DNA of 64,000 nucleotides from Bacteroidales bacterium (GCA_017449525.1 JAFTFL010000006.1:1-64000); one strand, 5' to 3'; numbered from the stretch's first letter, positions 46,199-56,482 are shown. Notes: generated by a model from the letters alone, not told the origin. Translations and numbers: made by a program.

Positions 46199-47815
46199 AT
46201 GAAAAACAAATCAGCGAAATTGTCGGCACTGCTGGCTGGAGTGTTGCTCCTCGGAGCTACGACTGCCTGCAATGACGACAAGAAAGAGGGCCCCACCCCG
46301 CCAGAACAACTGAGCGAGGAAGTGTACGCTGGCGGCCTGTTGGGCACAACATTCAACGTGTCGGCCTCGGCCTTTGAAGACCCGACCCCTGCAGTGGAGA
46401 TAGCCGGCCTGATGAACGAATTTAAGTACGGAGAATACTTCTTTGAACGCCCCATCACACAGACCAACAAACCGTTCAACGGACTGGGGCCTGTGTATAT
46501 ACGCAACTCCTGTATTGCATGCCACCCTGGCTATGGCCACGGCAAGCGAATGGAACGTTACAATGCTGACGACTGGGGCAACGGCTATCTACTGGTCGTA
46601 ACCGACCCTCAAGACCGCTACATTTACTCACTTGCAGGTATGCCTCAGACACGCGCCGTTGCTCCATTTAAAGCTCCTATCGACGACAGCAACATTGACA
46701 TTCAATGGCTCACCGAGACCGATGAGTGGGGCAACAAGTTCGACGACGGCGAGACCTACGAGCTCACCTACCCCGAGGTAACCATACCTGAAGAAGCCTA
46801 TTATGTGCCCCTCATTGACAAAGACGGCAACACAGTGCCCTACGCCAACGTGAAGGTTCGTCTGGAGAGCACTATTGGCATCTACGGTACAGGCTTGATT
46901 GATGCCATACCCGACGACTCACTGAAAGCACAATACCAGAAGGAAGCCGCAGCAGGAGTTCAACTGAACCCCGAAATGTGGGCAGGCAACGACTGGGCAG
47001 CATCGGGCTACTACGGCAAGACTAAGCACCCCAAGCGCTACACTTATGCCCTAACACGTGGACCACTGCAGGATGCTCCTGGTGCTAATGCCATCTGGAA
47101 CATCACCAACGTGATCCGCCCCACGAAGCGTAGCCACTATCTGGATCTGAACGGCACTATCTACGCCACTGTATCCTCACAAGATGCAGATGTCAAAGCA
47201 GGCTTCTATGACTATCTGCGCACCTATTGTCCCACCTTCACCACTACGGGCGACACAGCACGCGACATCTACAACTACCTTACTTGCGACACGTTGCCCA
47301 TCGAAATGAGTGGTGATGACTACAACAACTTCATGGTGTGGCACCGCGGTTTGGCTGTGCCTGCCGCTCGCAACATGACGGATAGCGACGTGCAACGCGG
47401 CAAGAAACTGTTCACCGAACTGGGCTGTGCTTACTGCCACCGTCCAAGTTGGACCACGGGCGACGACAACTTCACCGACCCCACAGGCTTCTACCAGGAT
47501 GGCGACAGCCGACTGCCGCGCTACCCAAACCAGAAGATTTGGCCCTACTCCGACTTTGTGCAGCACAAACTGTACATGAAGAACGACATCCGCACTGGCT
47601 GGTGCCGCACCACCCCACTTTGGGGACGTGGTCTTTCGCAGATCTGCACAGGTGCTTCGGAACGTCTGCACGACTGCCGCGCCCGCAATGTCATTGAGGC
47701 TATCATGTGGCACGGTTGGAGCCGCCAGAGCGATGCTTACGAATCGGTCGTGAAGTTCCGCAAACTGAACAAAGCAGACCGCGATGCTGTGGTAAAGTTC
47801 ATCAACTCCATCTAA
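46199..47815 (+). CDS. Di-haem c-type cytochrome, thiol-oxidoreductase-like lipoprotein
   Basis: A 538-residue lipoprotein (lipobox near GATTACND). Two covalent haem c sites are visible, CIACH near residue 105 and CAYCH near residue 411. The overall pattern fits the di-haem oxidoreductase family (COG3488, often called thiol oxidoreductase), which commonly neighbours imelysin. It needs cytochrome c maturation, and ccsBA is the next gene. It starts 25 bp after imelysin. The reaction is not established. Confidence 0.92.
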   Translation: MKNKSAKLSALLAGVLLLGATTACNDDKKEGPTPPEQLSEEVYAGGLLGTTFNVSASAFEDPTPAVEIAGLMNEFKYGEYFFERPITQTNKPFNGLGPVYIRNSCIACHPGYGHGKRMERYNADDWGNGYLLVVTDPQDRYIYSLAGMPQTRAVAPFKAPIDDSNIDIQWLTETDEWGNKFDDGETYELTYPEVTIPEEAYYVPLIDKDGNTVPYANVKVRLESTIGIYGTGLIDAIPDDSLKAQYQKEAAAGVQLNPEMWAGNDWAASGYYGKTKHPKRYTYALTRGPLQDAPGANAIWNITNVIRPTKRSHYLDLNGTIYATVSSQDADVKAGFYDYLRTYCPTFTTTGDTARDIYNYLTCDTLPIEMSGDDYNNFMVWHRGLAVPAARNMTDSDVQRGKKLFTELGCAYCHRPSWTTGDDNFTDPTGFYQDGDSRLPRYPNQKIWPYSDFVQHKLYMKNDIRTGWCRTTPLWGRGLSQICTGASERLHDCRARNVIEAIMWHGWSRQSDAYESVVKFRKLNKADRDAVVKFINSI

Positions 47816-47872
47816 AATCACCGGTTACAACCTTTAGCACCCAGTGCCGAGAGGTTGCAACACGACACAGAC

Positions 47873-47911
47873 AGAAGCGACTGCCTACGTTTTCAAAAGG
47901 CAGTCGCTTCT
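47873..47911 (+). terminator. Hairpin after the di-haem gene
   Basis: Perfect 14-bp arms AGAAGCGACTGCCT and AGGCAGTCGCTTCT with an 11-base loop, then TCATTG. The stem is strong, the T-run weak. Confidence 0.7.
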
Positions 47912-48079
47912 TCATTGCAGCAAAGAATCCACAGATAATACCCCTTAAAACCGCAATTCTACCACTTTGACCGTGATCCATACACAATAAAAGTGTCCAC
48001 CCACCGTACTCTACAACCGTTGAAATACAATACTCGTACACGACCAACCGAAATCAGATACAAAACAATCCTATAAGCC

Positions 48080-50281
48080 ATGAAGCACGTCCTTTCCTCA
48101 ACCACCGCACTCCTCATAGCAGCCATGGCAACAGGCACTGTGGTAGAAAAACTGCACGGAGCTACCGTTGCACAAGACATGGTGTACCACTCGTGGTGGT
48201 TTATAGCCCTTTGGGGCTTGTTGGCAGCAAGTGCCATTGCAGTCATTATAATTAATAGGTCTTGGAAACGCCCCTCGATACTGACGCTCCATGCCGCCCT
48301 TGTCGTAATCCTTGCAGGATCCCTCACTACACATATTGGAGGAACCTACGGCACCATGAAGCTCAGTCCTGGTGTACCCACGGCGTCCTACACCGACGAC
48401 AACGACAGCACGCTCATCAGCCAGTTGCCATTTACCGTAGAGTTGCAAAGCTTTGATGTTGCAAGATATCCAGGCAGTATGTCGCCCATGGACTTCGTGA
48501 GCGTACTGACCGTGAGCGACGCTCCCGATACTGTCACCATATCGATGAACAACATCTACAAGCATCATGGTTATCGTTTCTATCAAGCCGACTACGACGA
48601 CGAAGGCAACTCGGTGCTGCAGGTAGCTCACGACCCCGCAGGCATTGCACTTACCTACGCGGGCTACGTGCTTCTACTCTTGGGGCTAATACTGCTTCTT
48701 ACCGAGCCTCAAGGTGCATTTCGCAAGCTTTTGCGTAGTCCCATCCTGAAACGTGGCACTGCCGTCATCGCGCTACTATTACTCACGGCCGTCGGTGTCT
48801 CGGCAGCCCCCGTAAGAACCCTACCCAAAGAGACAGCAGATAAAATGGGGCAAATCTACGTAAACTACCGAGGTCGCGTATGCCCACTACAGACATTGGC
48901 AAAGGATTTCACCACAAAACTCTGCGGGAAAGCCACCTATCAAGGGCTCACCGCCGAGCAGGTGTTCAGCGGATGGCTATTCTACTACGGTCTGTGGGAG
49001 GATGAACCCATGCTCAAAATAAAAGGGAGTTATGTGCAGGAAGCACTCGGCATTGACGGAAAATACGCCCGGATGGCCGACTTCATTGACCCAACTGGTG
49101 CAGACAAGCTCACGACTATCACTGCATCCCTGCCCAAAGGAGACCCCAGGAGAAAGAAGTATCGTGCAGCCGATGAGAAGTACAACCTCATCGGGATGCT
49201 TACCAAGGGACAACTGCTCAAAATCTTCCCCCTTGCTGGCCCAATGGGTAGCATCAAGTGGTACTCTCACACCGATGAACTGCCACTAACCCTCACTGAC
49301 GACGAATACACATTCATTCGCAAGCAGCTTAGCTACTGCACCGAACTGGCTCTACAAGGAGACTATAGTTCATTGGAGAATGTGTTCGAGAAAATCAAGC
49401 TCTATCAAGAACAGCGTGCAGGCGCATCGCTCCCAACGCCAAGCCAGTACAAGGCCGAGCGGTGGTACAACCGTTTGTCGGCAGGTCGCTGGCTGTCCAT
49501 GACGGGAATCACCTTGGGACTGCTCTTTTTTGGCTTCTTTATATTCACCGTTGGACGTAAAGGACGAGGAGTCAGCATGGTTCGCACCATTGCTGTGCTG
49601 TGGATGGTCTTCATCACGCTCTACACCCTTGCACTCTTTATTCTACGCTGGATTGCAGGAGCCCACATTCCCCTTGCAGGAAGCTATGACACAATGGTGT
49701 TCCTCTGCCTGTGCATCGGCGTGGTTACACTGATTGCACAGCGTCGCTACGACATGGCACTTCCCTTCGGCATGCTCATTTCGGGCCTGGTACTTTTGGT
49801 CGCCATGATGGGAGGTGCAAATCCACCGGTAACGCGGTTAATGCCCGTACTCTCCTCTCCACTGCTGAGTCTTCACGTCACAGTTATCATGATAGCGTAC
49901 GCCTTGGTATTCTTTACCCTTATGAATGGGCTGGCTGCCGTTGTGATGCGAGCCTTGGGCAGAGGAACCGAAGAGCTGGAGCGCATGCGTACCATCAGTT
50001 TAATCATGCTCTATCCAGCCGTTGCCCTACTATCTATAGGCATCTTCATTGGGGCCGTATGGGCAAATGTGTCCTGGGGAAACTATTGGGCTTGGGACCC
50101 CAAGGAGGTATGGGCACTCATCACCCTACTGGTATACACTATACCATTGTACAGCGACGTGTTCAGGGTATTCCGCAAACCCATGGTCTTCCACATCTAC
50201 AACATTGCAGCATTCCTCAGCGTACTCATCACCTACTTCGGCGTAAACCTTATTCTTGGTGGCATTCACGCATACAACTAA
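48080..50281 (+). CDS. ccsBA: Cytochrome c biogenesis fusion protein (ResB-ResC type)
   Basis: A 733-residue inner-membrane protein carrying haem to apocytochromes in system II. The N-terminal part is ResB-like, with three early membrane segments and a periplasmic domain; the C-terminal part is ResC/CcsA-like, with the tryptophan-rich WWD segment around WGNYWAWDPKEVWA (about residue 665). Histidines in HVTVIMIAYAL are candidate haem ligands. It directly follows the di-haem gene, the likely client. Only 30 bp separate it from the DUF4491 gene. Confidence 0.92.
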   Translation: MKHVLSSTTALLIAAMATGTVVEKLHGATVAQDMVYHSWWFIALWGLLAASAIAVIIINRSWKRPSILTLHAALVVILAGSLTTHIGGTYGTMKLSPGVPTASYTDDNDSTLISQLPFTVELQSFDVARYPGSMSPMDFVSVLTVSDAPDTVTISMNNIYKHHGYRFYQADYDDEGNSVLQVAHDPAGIALTYAGYVLLLLGLILLLTEPQGAFRKLLRSPILKRGTAVIALLLLTAVGVSAAPVRTLPKETADKMGQIYVNYRGRVCPLQTLAKDFTTKLCGKATYQGLTAEQVFSGWLFYYGLWEDEPMLKIKGSYVQEALGIDGKYARMADFIDPTGADKLTTITASLPKGDPRRKKYRAADEKYNLIGMLTKGQLLKIFPLAGPMGSIKWYSHTDELPLTLTDDEYTFIRKQLSYCTELALQGDYSSLENVFEKIKLYQEQRAGASLPTPSQYKAERWYNRLSAGRWLSMTGITLGLLFFGFFIFTVGRKGRGVSMVRTIAVLWMVFITLYTLALFILRWIAGAHIPLAGSYDTMVFLCLCIGVVTLIAQRRYDMALPFGMLISGLVLLVAMMGGANPPVTRLMPVLSSPLLSLHVTVIMIAYALVFFTLMNGLAAVVMRALGRGTEELERMRTISLIMLYPAVALLSIGIFIGAVWANVSWGNYWAWDPKEVWALITLLVYTIPLYSDVFRVFRKPMVFHIYNIAAFLSVLITYFGVNLILGGIHAYN

Positions 50282-50311
50282 TAATAGGTTATCTTAACAG
50301 AAAGATACAGC

Positions 50312-50608
50312 ATGAACTTCTACGGACTCTTGATAGGCGCAGCCACCTTCCTGTGTATCGGTGCATTCCATCCACTTGTAATCAAGGCTGAATACTACTT
50401 GGGTGTAAGTTGCTGGTGGATATTTCTCCTGTGCGGAATAAGCAGCGTGGTACTATCCCTCATCGTAACCAGCACCATACCATCCATCATTCTCGGCGTG
50501 ATAGGGTTCTCCTGCTTTTGGTCTATCCTCGAACTGTTCAAGCAGTGCGAACGCGTGGCTAAAGGCTGGTTTCCTGCCAACCCCAATAGAAAACAGAACA
50601 AGAAGTAG
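50312..50608 (+). CDS. DUF4491 small membrane protein
   Basis: A 98-residue protein with three hydrophobic segments and the family start MNFYGLLIGAATFLCIGAFHP-like pattern (residues 1-21), ending in a basic tail. DUF4491 proteins are common in Bacteroidales and have no known function. It follows ccsBA by 30 bp and is likely cotranscribed. Confidence 0.85.
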   Translation: MNFYGLLIGAATFLCIGAFHPLVIKAEYYLGVSCWWIFLLCGISSVVLSLIVTSTIPSIILGVIGFSCFWSILELFKQCERVAKGWFPANPNRKQNKK

Positions 50609-50638
50609 CGCGTCAGGGTTAACAGTGCTCTACGGAAC

Positions 50639-50678
50639 AGCAGTGCTACATCTCCTTCCCAGGAAATGTAGCACTGCT
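50639..50678. terminator. Hairpin between convergent DUF4491 and feoB operons
   Basis: Perfect 13-bp arms AGCAGTGCTACAT and ATGTAGCACTGCT with a 14-base loop. There is little T-run on either side, so terminator function is only likely. Confidence 0.6.
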
Positions 50679-50728
50679 ATCATATCGTTCCTATTGTACC
50701 CTATGCCATAGGCCGCACACCTTGCAGC

Positions 50729-50923
50729 CTACTTCACATGAATATCGGGAAGCGTGTGGTTGCACGTACACTTACCGCATCCTCCTTTGGACTGCTTCTT
50801 CGCAGCACAATGGCTGCAGCTACAGCCACAGGTGTTTTTGTTTTGCACTGCGCGTACTATGCCTCGCACCACGTAGACAACCGTTGCCACAAGCACAACT
50901 GCTACAATTATTCGCTGCATCAT
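50729..50923 (-). CDS. FeoB-associated Cys-rich membrane protein
   Basis: A 64-residue protein: one membrane helix (IIVAVVLVATVVYVV) and a Cys-rich tail, with eight cysteines including CGCSCSHC and CGKCTC. It belongs to the FeoB-associated family (PF12669-like), thought to help iron transport. The first ATG overlaps the feoB stop codon (ATGATG over TGA), indicating translational coupling; a second ATG follows at once. Confidence 0.85.
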   Translation of the reverse strand: MMQRIIVAVVLVATVVYVVRGIVRAVQNKNTCGCSCSHCAAKKQSKGGCGKCTCNHTLPDIHVK

Positions 50924-53379
50924 AACCAAAGACTCATTAGTTGAAAGAACACTGTGGACGCCAGCCAAGCAAGGCCTATCGTATAGAGCACCGTAAAAAG
51001 TGCCCATTTCCAACGTCCACTCTCGTTCTTTATTGCAATAATAGTACTAAGACAAGGCATGTAGAGCAAGATGAATATTAGCATGCTTGCCGCTGACAAG
51101 GGCGTCATATTACCTTGAACAAGTTGCGATATGCGCAAGTTTCCTTCATCACTATCCATACCGACCTCGTCCAGCACCGCCTCTTCTTCTGCCGAGGCAT
51201 AGAGCACTCCCATAGTACTTGCCACAATCTCTTTGGCCGCTACGCCAGCGAGAAGCGACACGCTTTGCTGCCAGTCGAAGCCACATGGACGCATGACGGG
51301 CTCAATACTCTTCCCGACCATACCAAGGTAAGAGTGCTCCATCTGCTCATGAGCCGTTGCATATCGGTCGTGATGCGGAAAATAACCGAGTGCCCACACG
51401 ATGACCGATGCGGCCAAAATAATAGTACCCATCTTATGAAGGTATTCTTTCCCTTTCTCCCAAGTGTGGCGGAACACAGCCTTAGCCGTTGGCAATCGGT
51501 AGGGTGGCAGTTCCATCACGAACGGTAAACTCTCGCCCTTAACCACAAATCGACTGAACAACTTTGCCATCAGCACAGCCATCACCATACCGCATACGTA
51601 GAGCCCCGTCAGCACCAATGCTGCATGCCGACTGAAGAAGGCGCTGATTAGAATTACGTATGTCGGGATACGTGCCGAGCAACTCATCATAGGAATGACC
51701 AGCATGGTGAGCAGCCTGCTCTTTCTATCCTCAATGGTGCGGGTCGACATTATTGCAGGAACGTTGCATCCAAAGCCCATTAGCATGGGTATAAAACTTT
51801 TGCCATGGAGCCCCATGCGATGCATAAGTTTGTCCATGATGAAGGCCGCCCGCGCCATATACCCACTGTCTTCCATAAAGGAGATAAAGAGATAAAGGAT
51901 TAGGATGTTCGGCAGGAAGACTATGACAGAGCCTACACCCGTAATGATGCCGTCGACCAGCAGTGAACGTAGCGGTCCCTCTTGCATGCTGTTCCCCACC
52001 ACATCGCCCAGCCAACTGAAGAGCGTATCAATCCAATCCATCGGGTATTGGCCTATGGCAAATGTACAGAAGAAGGTGATGAACATGAAGAGAATGAACA
52101 CCGGATATCCAAGCCACCGATGCGTAACCACTGCATCAATACGGTCGGTCATGCGGTGGAGCGTAGTTTTCTCATTGCGCTTGTAGCATTCGGCCAGTGC
52201 ACCCCGAATATAGGCATACTTTGCGTCGGTAATAGCACTCTCTATATCCTGTTGGTTCTCATCGAAGGCCACATGGTGCGGAGCACTTGCCTCCACCTCT
52301 TCCACCAGGCGACGGCCAACTCGCTTGCCGAAGTCTTCAGCAATGCTGTCTCTCATCTTCAGCACACTACCATCTGGGTCATGAGCCGCCACATACTCCT
52401 CCAGTTGCTTATCATTCTCAAGTATCTTAATACTGAGAAAGCGCGTCGAAATGTCATCGCTGAAACCGTGCTCATATAGCTCGGTGCGCAGCTTGGCTAT
52501 ACATGGCTCAAGGTCGGTACCATGATTGACATGAATGTGGCGCGCCTTGTCGTTGCGCCCTTCATATACGTCTATTATGGTGTCGAACAAACGCTCTATG
52601 CCATCACCACTACGACCTGTAGTTGGCACTATCGGCATGCCGAGCAACGTCGACAATTGTTCCCTGTCCAACTGGTCTCCGCTTTTTTGTAACTCATCGT
52701 ACATATTCATGGCCATCACCATCGTGATGTCCATATCAATAAGTTGCGTCGTGAGGTACAGGTTACGTTGGAGATTACTGCCGTCCACCACATTCAGAAT
52801 GATGTCAGGCATTTTCTCGAGGATGTGCTTGCGCACATAGAGTTCTTCAGGCGAATAGGCACTCAGACTGTACGTACCTGGCAGGTCAGTAAGATTAAAG
52901 GTGTATCCCTTGTGTTCAAATGTGCCGACTTTCTCATCCACCGTTACGCCACTGTAGTTTCCCACCCGTTCATGGGCATGTGCTGCAACATTAAAGATGC
53001 TGGTCTTTCCACAATTGGGGTTGCCGACCAGAGCCACATTGATAACTTTGCCACGCAGTTCGGCCACACGCTTTGCTTTGCGCACTGCTTCTGAGTCGCC
53101 GTCTATGGAGTTCATTAAGTCACCCTTTACCTCGTCAACCACGGAAGCCGCCTCGTCCAGACTAACCACTTCCACCTTTGAAGCATCGCTGCGCCGCAGT
53201 GATACTTCAAAGTTCATAATCCTGTACTTAATCGGGTCTTTCAAAGGGGCGTTGAGCACTACCTCAACTTCCACACCCCTAATAAAACCCATCTCTATGA
53301 TGCGCTTGCGAAAGGCTCCATGCCCCGACACCTTCACCACCACAGCCTTCTCTCCGCTCTGTATCTCTGATAGTAGCAT
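50920..53379 (-). CDS. feoB: Ferrous iron transporter, FeoA-FeoB fusion
   Basis: An 819-residue protein. Residues ~1-75 are a FeoA-like SH3 domain (LLSEIQSGEKAVVVKV, then LRRSDASKVEV). The G domain follows: G1 GNPNCGKTS, G3 DLPGTYS, G4 NMYDE. The remainder has the FeoB Gate motifs and membrane core (GFGCNVPAIM; SCSARIPTYVI), the latter with the Cys lining the iron path. FeoA fused to FeoB is typical for Bacteroidota. It is followed by a coupled FeoB-associated protein. Confidence 0.97.
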   Translation of the reverse strand: MLLSEIQSGEKAVVVKVSGHGAFRKRIIEMGFIRGVEVEVVLNAPLKDPIKYRIMNFEVSLRRSDASKVEVVSLDEAASVVDEVKGDLMNSIDGDSEAVRKAKRVAELRGKVINVALVGNPNCGKTSIFNVAAHAHERVGNYSGVTVDEKVGTFEHKGYTFNLTDLPGTYSLSAYSPEELYVRKHILEKMPDIILNVVDGSNLQRNLYLTTQLIDMDITMVMAMNMYDELQKSGDQLDREQLSTLLGMPIVPTTGRSGDGIERLFDTIIDVYEGRNDKARHIHVNHGTDLEPCIAKLRTELYEHGFSDDISTRFLSIKILENDKQLEEYVAAHDPDGSVLKMRDSIAEDFGKRVGRRLVEEVEASAPHHVAFDENQQDIESAITDAKYAYIRGALAECYKRNEKTTLHRMTDRIDAVVTHRWLGYPVFILFMFITFFCTFAIGQYPMDWIDTLFSWLGDVVGNSMQEGPLRSLLVDGIITGVGSVIVFLPNILILYLFISFMEDSGYMARAAFIMDKLMHRMGLHGKSFIPMLMGFGCNVPAIMSTRTIEDRKSRLLTMLVIPMMSCSARIPTYVILISAFFSRHAALVLTGLYVCGMVMAVLMAKLFSRFVVKGESLPFVMELPPYRLPTAKAVFRHTWEKGKEYLHKMGTIILAASVIVWALGYFPHHDRYATAHEQMEHSYLGMVGKSIEPVMRPCGFDWQQSVSLLAGVAAKEIVASTMGVLYASAEEEAVLDEVGMDSDEGNLRISQLVQGNMTPLSAASMLIFILLYMPCLSTIIAIKNESGRWKWALFTVLYTIGLAWLASTVFFQLMSLWL

Positions 53380-53406
53380 ACTGTTTGTAGTTTCTCTTTT
53401 GTATTG

Positions 53407-53437
53407 CAAAATTACCGCCGTTCAATCTTGTACACAA
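53407..53437 (-). promoter_or_regulatory. Promoter of feoB
   Basis: A -7 box TAATTTTG (53407-53414) and a TTG at -33 (53435-53437) separated by 20 bp, on the minus strand. This is the best two-box Bacteroidota promoter in the window. No Fur-like palindrome was recognised nearby. Confidence 0.7.
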
Positions 53438-53536
53438 TACCCTAAAGTAATGATTTGCTACAACCAGAGAGTGCATCTCACTATTCTTCGGCTCCTGCAA
53501 CACCGTTGTATCATTTTACCTCCAACATAACAGCAA

Positions 53537-53567
53537 AGCCACCAATCGTCATGAACGATTGGTGGCT
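53537..53567 (-). terminator. Terminator after the porin gene
   Basis: Perfect 13-bp arms AGCCACCAATCGT and ACGATTGGTGGCT around CATGA; the minus strand continues TTTGCTGTTATG. A second, smaller hairpin (CCCTTTC/GAAAGGG, 53586-53609) lies nearer to the stop. Together they end the DASS-porin transcript. Confidence 0.85.
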
Positions 53568-53622
53568 CAGATAGGCGGAGGTCATCCCTTTCCCTTCTTC
53601 AAGAAAGGGGGCTCATACCCTA

Positions 53623-54999
53623 TTAGAAGTTGTACTTAACCAGCGCGCAAATACGGTGGTTTAACACCTGGTGGAGGTTGTCATTATCCACATTGATAGA
53701 ACCATTGGTGTTGAGATCGCCATAGGTCGCCCCTGTCAACTCGTACTCCAAGCCCACATTGAAGGCCTTAATATTGTACGAAATCGACGGCGACACACGC
53801 CACACCGAGTTCAAATTGGTGAAGTCGCTTCCACCCTTCACATAGATGAGGTAACTGGGGTCGGTCGCAGTGCCAAAGTTGTACAAGTCGTTGCCTGCAC
53901 CCAAGTTCTTCATATAGCCCAAGAACAGGTTGCCACGTATCGTCTTGCCATAGGCCAAGTTCAGATAACTGATGGTCGCGCGCAGGGGAGCATAGTCCCA
54001 AGAGCCATCCGTGTTTATGCCGCTCACTCCATAGCCCACAAGCTGGTTGAGATGGCTCGTATTTTCAGCAAGTAAGGTTCTCATCTTGATGGCCACCTTC
54101 CCTTTGACGAATTGGGCATAGAGTGTCGGGGTCATGGAGAGTACGCTCTCATCCACCTTCTTGGTGATGCCACCCACATCAGCATGCGTGCGTGGGCGCA
54201 ACATCTGGAAGTCAAAACCCAGTTGCGTGTAAAAGTAGTCATTCTTGTAGTTCAAGCCGAGGAACACTTCAGGTACAATAGCGTTACGCGAGAAGTCGAG
54301 CGACGCGGTACTTGTGGGATTGGTAGCACTCGTCGGGCCATTGTTCATGTACTGCAACTGGTAGAGTAGCGACACCGTGTAACCCACGTGATCAATGTAA
54401 TTGATTACACGCACCTGCGGTGTACGGCTGTGCGGACGGAACGGTGCACCTGCAGCCATACCAAGCACCTCGGGCATAATCTCACCCGAAAGGGGGTGCC
54501 ATGTCTGGCCAACGAGTATTTCGCTCGTGGTGTTGGCCGTGTGTTTGAAAAGCTGGGTAGCAGAGTTCGCTTTCGATAGTTTCACATAAGCTTGGCGGAT
54601 GCGAAACACCATGTTGTTCGTACTAAATCCACCGAAGTCCGCTTCAATTTTTCCGCTACTATGCAGGCCCAACACCTCGGGACCGTCCAGATTGAGACCT
54701 ATACGCGTTGTCAAAGCCTCCAACTGTGCATGGGGCACAGCGTTCAAGTCCTCGGAGTTATCCTGGTTCCACTTGTTGTCATACGGCAACATGTTGTACT
54801 CGCCTCCGACCACGGTATAAGTCTTCCGACTGTCATAGTTAAAGTAATTGCGAATAAAACCGTAGGGCTTCACAGTTACAGGCCTTGTCTTAGCGGCCTC
54901 TTTCTCTTCTTTCTGCCCTTGAGCAAAAAGGGCAGTGGGTGCTGCCACCATGAGTGCCAGCACCACTGCACATAAAGAATGAATGTTACGTTTGTACAT
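53623..54999 (-). CDS. DcaP-like porin, possibly for dicarboxylates
   Basis: A 458-residue outer-membrane protein. A signal peptide ends near ALFAQ, followed by a short charged coil (KEEKEAAKTR), then barrel strands from VKPYGFIRNYFNYDSRKTY to the final strand ICALVKYNF. The DcaP-type pattern is seen in GLNLDGPEVLGLHSSGKIEADF and VGQTWHPLSGEIMPEVLG. It is 49 bp downstream of a DASS transporter gene, suggesting outer- and inner-membrane steps for the same anions; substrate inferred. Confidence 0.82.
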   Translation of the reverse strand: MYKRNIHSLCAVVLALMVAAPTALFAQGQKEEKEAAKTRPVTVKPYGFIRNYFNYDSRKTYTVVGGEYNMLPYDNKWNQDNSEDLNAVPHAQLEALTTRIGLNLDGPEVLGLHSSGKIEADFGGFSTNNMVFRIRQAYVKLSKANSATQLFKHTANTTSEILVGQTWHPLSGEIMPEVLGMAAGAPFRPHSRTPQVRVINYIDHVGYTVSLLYQLQYMNNGPTSATNPTSTASLDFSRNAIVPEVFLGLNYKNDYFYTQLGFDFQMLRPRTHADVGGITKKVDESVLSMTPTLYAQFVKGKVAIKMRTLLAENTSHLNQLVGYGVSGINTDGSWDYAPLRATISYLNLAYGKTIRGNLFLGYMKNLGAGNDLYNFGTATDPSYLIYVKGGSDFTNLNSVWRVSPSISYNIKAFNVGLEYELTGATYGDLNTNGSINVDNDNLHQVLNHRICALVKYNF

Positions 55000-55048
55000 C
55001 GTTGTATAAAATGTATTGCAATAAACTATTGCCGTTCCCTGCGGTTCA

Positions 55049-56482
55049 TCAGCCTACGAGCAGGCCTGCCTTACCAGCAAAGATGAGCACCACATAGGCC
55101 ACCACCATACCAACTATACCGGCAAAGATGCCCACTTTGGCCATGTCGCCTTGCTTGATGAAGCCCTTGGCGTAAGCCAGCGCATTGGGAGGTGTAGAGA
55201 TGGGGAGCGCCATAGCCAGCGAAGCCGATAATGCCAAGCCGATGAGCAGAGTGGGTACACCACCGAAGGGGCCCAACTCAGCTTCCATACCCGTACCGAC
55301 AGCGGCCAGAATGGGGATAAGCAACGCTGCTGTAGCACTGTTACTCATGAAAGTCGACATCAAGATGCAGAGCAGTCCTGAGCCTATCATGACCAACATC
55401 ACAGGCCATGTGTGGAATGGGATAGCCTCCACCAAGTGATGAGCCAAACCTGTCTTGTCCAAGCCTACGCCCAGTGCAAAACCACCAGCCACCAGCCAAA
55501 GCACATCCCAATCTATCTTTGCCAAGTCCTTCTTGTCGAAGATTCCACAAATGGTGAACACGGCAAACGGAACCAGAGCCACCACGTTGGCGTTGAGTCC
55601 AGTCAGTTTACCCGTTACCCAGAGGAGTATGGTCAGTATGAAAGTGATGTAGACGACCCACGCCTTGGGGCTCTTATCAAACTCGCCCTCGATGTTCACC
55701 TCAAGGGTTAAGCCCTTGCGGAAGGGGAACACACGGCACAAGTACACCCAACACAGAAACAGGATAATCAGGACGATAGGCACCATAATGAGCATCCAGG
55801 AGCCAAAACCTACTGGCTCGGGGAGCATATCATTAAGGTATTTCACAGCCACAGCGTTGGGGGGGGTTCCAATAGGTGTACCCATACCGCCTATGTTGGC
55901 TGCTACAGGAATAGACAATGCCATACCGATGCGACCCTTGCCGTCCACGGGCATTTTGGCCAATACTGGGGTAAGGATGGCCAGCATCATAGCTGCAGTA
56001 GCTGTGTTGCTCATGAACATGGAGAACAGAGCCGTGATGATGATGAAGCCCAGCATTACCATGTGAGGCTTGTTGCCGAACGGCTTCATAAGCACTTTCG
56101 CCAGGGCTGCATCGAAATTATACTTGGCTGCCGTGATGGCAAGCACGAAGCCGCCCATGAAAAGCATAACGGTAGGGTCGGCAAAAGCGGCCATGATAGC
56201 CTTGTAGCTAATTGCGTTGTCGGGCAATATGCCGTCGGGGCGCATCAGCGTGAGCATACTGTCGCTGGTGGCCACCAGCATCAGCACCATCACAAGTACA
56301 GAAGTGGTCCAGATGGGTACAGCCTCGCAAATCCACATGCAGGCTGCAAAGATGAAGATGGCTATGACGCGCTTCTCCACCACGGTAAGCCCAGGAATGC
56401 CGAAGGATTCCACTGGCATACACCATGCCACAAGGGTGAGGACAACCGAGATTATCCAACCGATAAGTTTCTTTTTATTCAT
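55049..56482 (-). CDS. DASS-family (SLC13) dicarboxylate/sodium symporter
   Basis: A 477-residue inner-membrane carrier with about 11 hydrophobic segments. Both halves have the DASS substrate/Na motifs SNTATAAMMLAI and SNSATAALLIPI, and the LPISTPPNALAY segment. Family members move succinate, fumarate, malate or citrate. It sits between a porin and arcB, and succinate/fumarate traffic would fit the frdCAB genes elsewhere in the window. Confidence 0.92.
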   Translation of the reverse strand: MNKKKLIGWIISVVLTLVAWCMPVESFGIPGLTVVEKRVIAIFIFAACMWICEAVPIWTTSVLVMVLMLVATSDSMLTLMRPDGILPDNAISYKAIMAAFADPTVMLFMGGFVLAITAAKYNFDAALAKVLMKPFGNKPHMVMLGFIIITALFSMFMSNTATAAMMLAILTPVLAKMPVDGKGRIGMALSIPVAANIGGMGTPIGTPPNAVAVKYLNDMLPEPVGFGSWMLIMVPIVLIILFLCWVYLCRVFPFRKGLTLEVNIEGEFDKSPKAWVVYITFILTILLWVTGKLTGLNANVVALVPFAVFTICGIFDKKDLAKIDWDVLWLVAGGFALGVGLDKTGLAHHLVEAIPFHTWPVMLVMIGSGLLCILMSTFMSNSATAALLIPILAAVGTGMEAELGPFGGVPTLLIGLALSASLAMALPISTPPNALAYAKGFIKQGDMAKVGIFAGIVGMVVAYVVLIFAGKAGLLVG

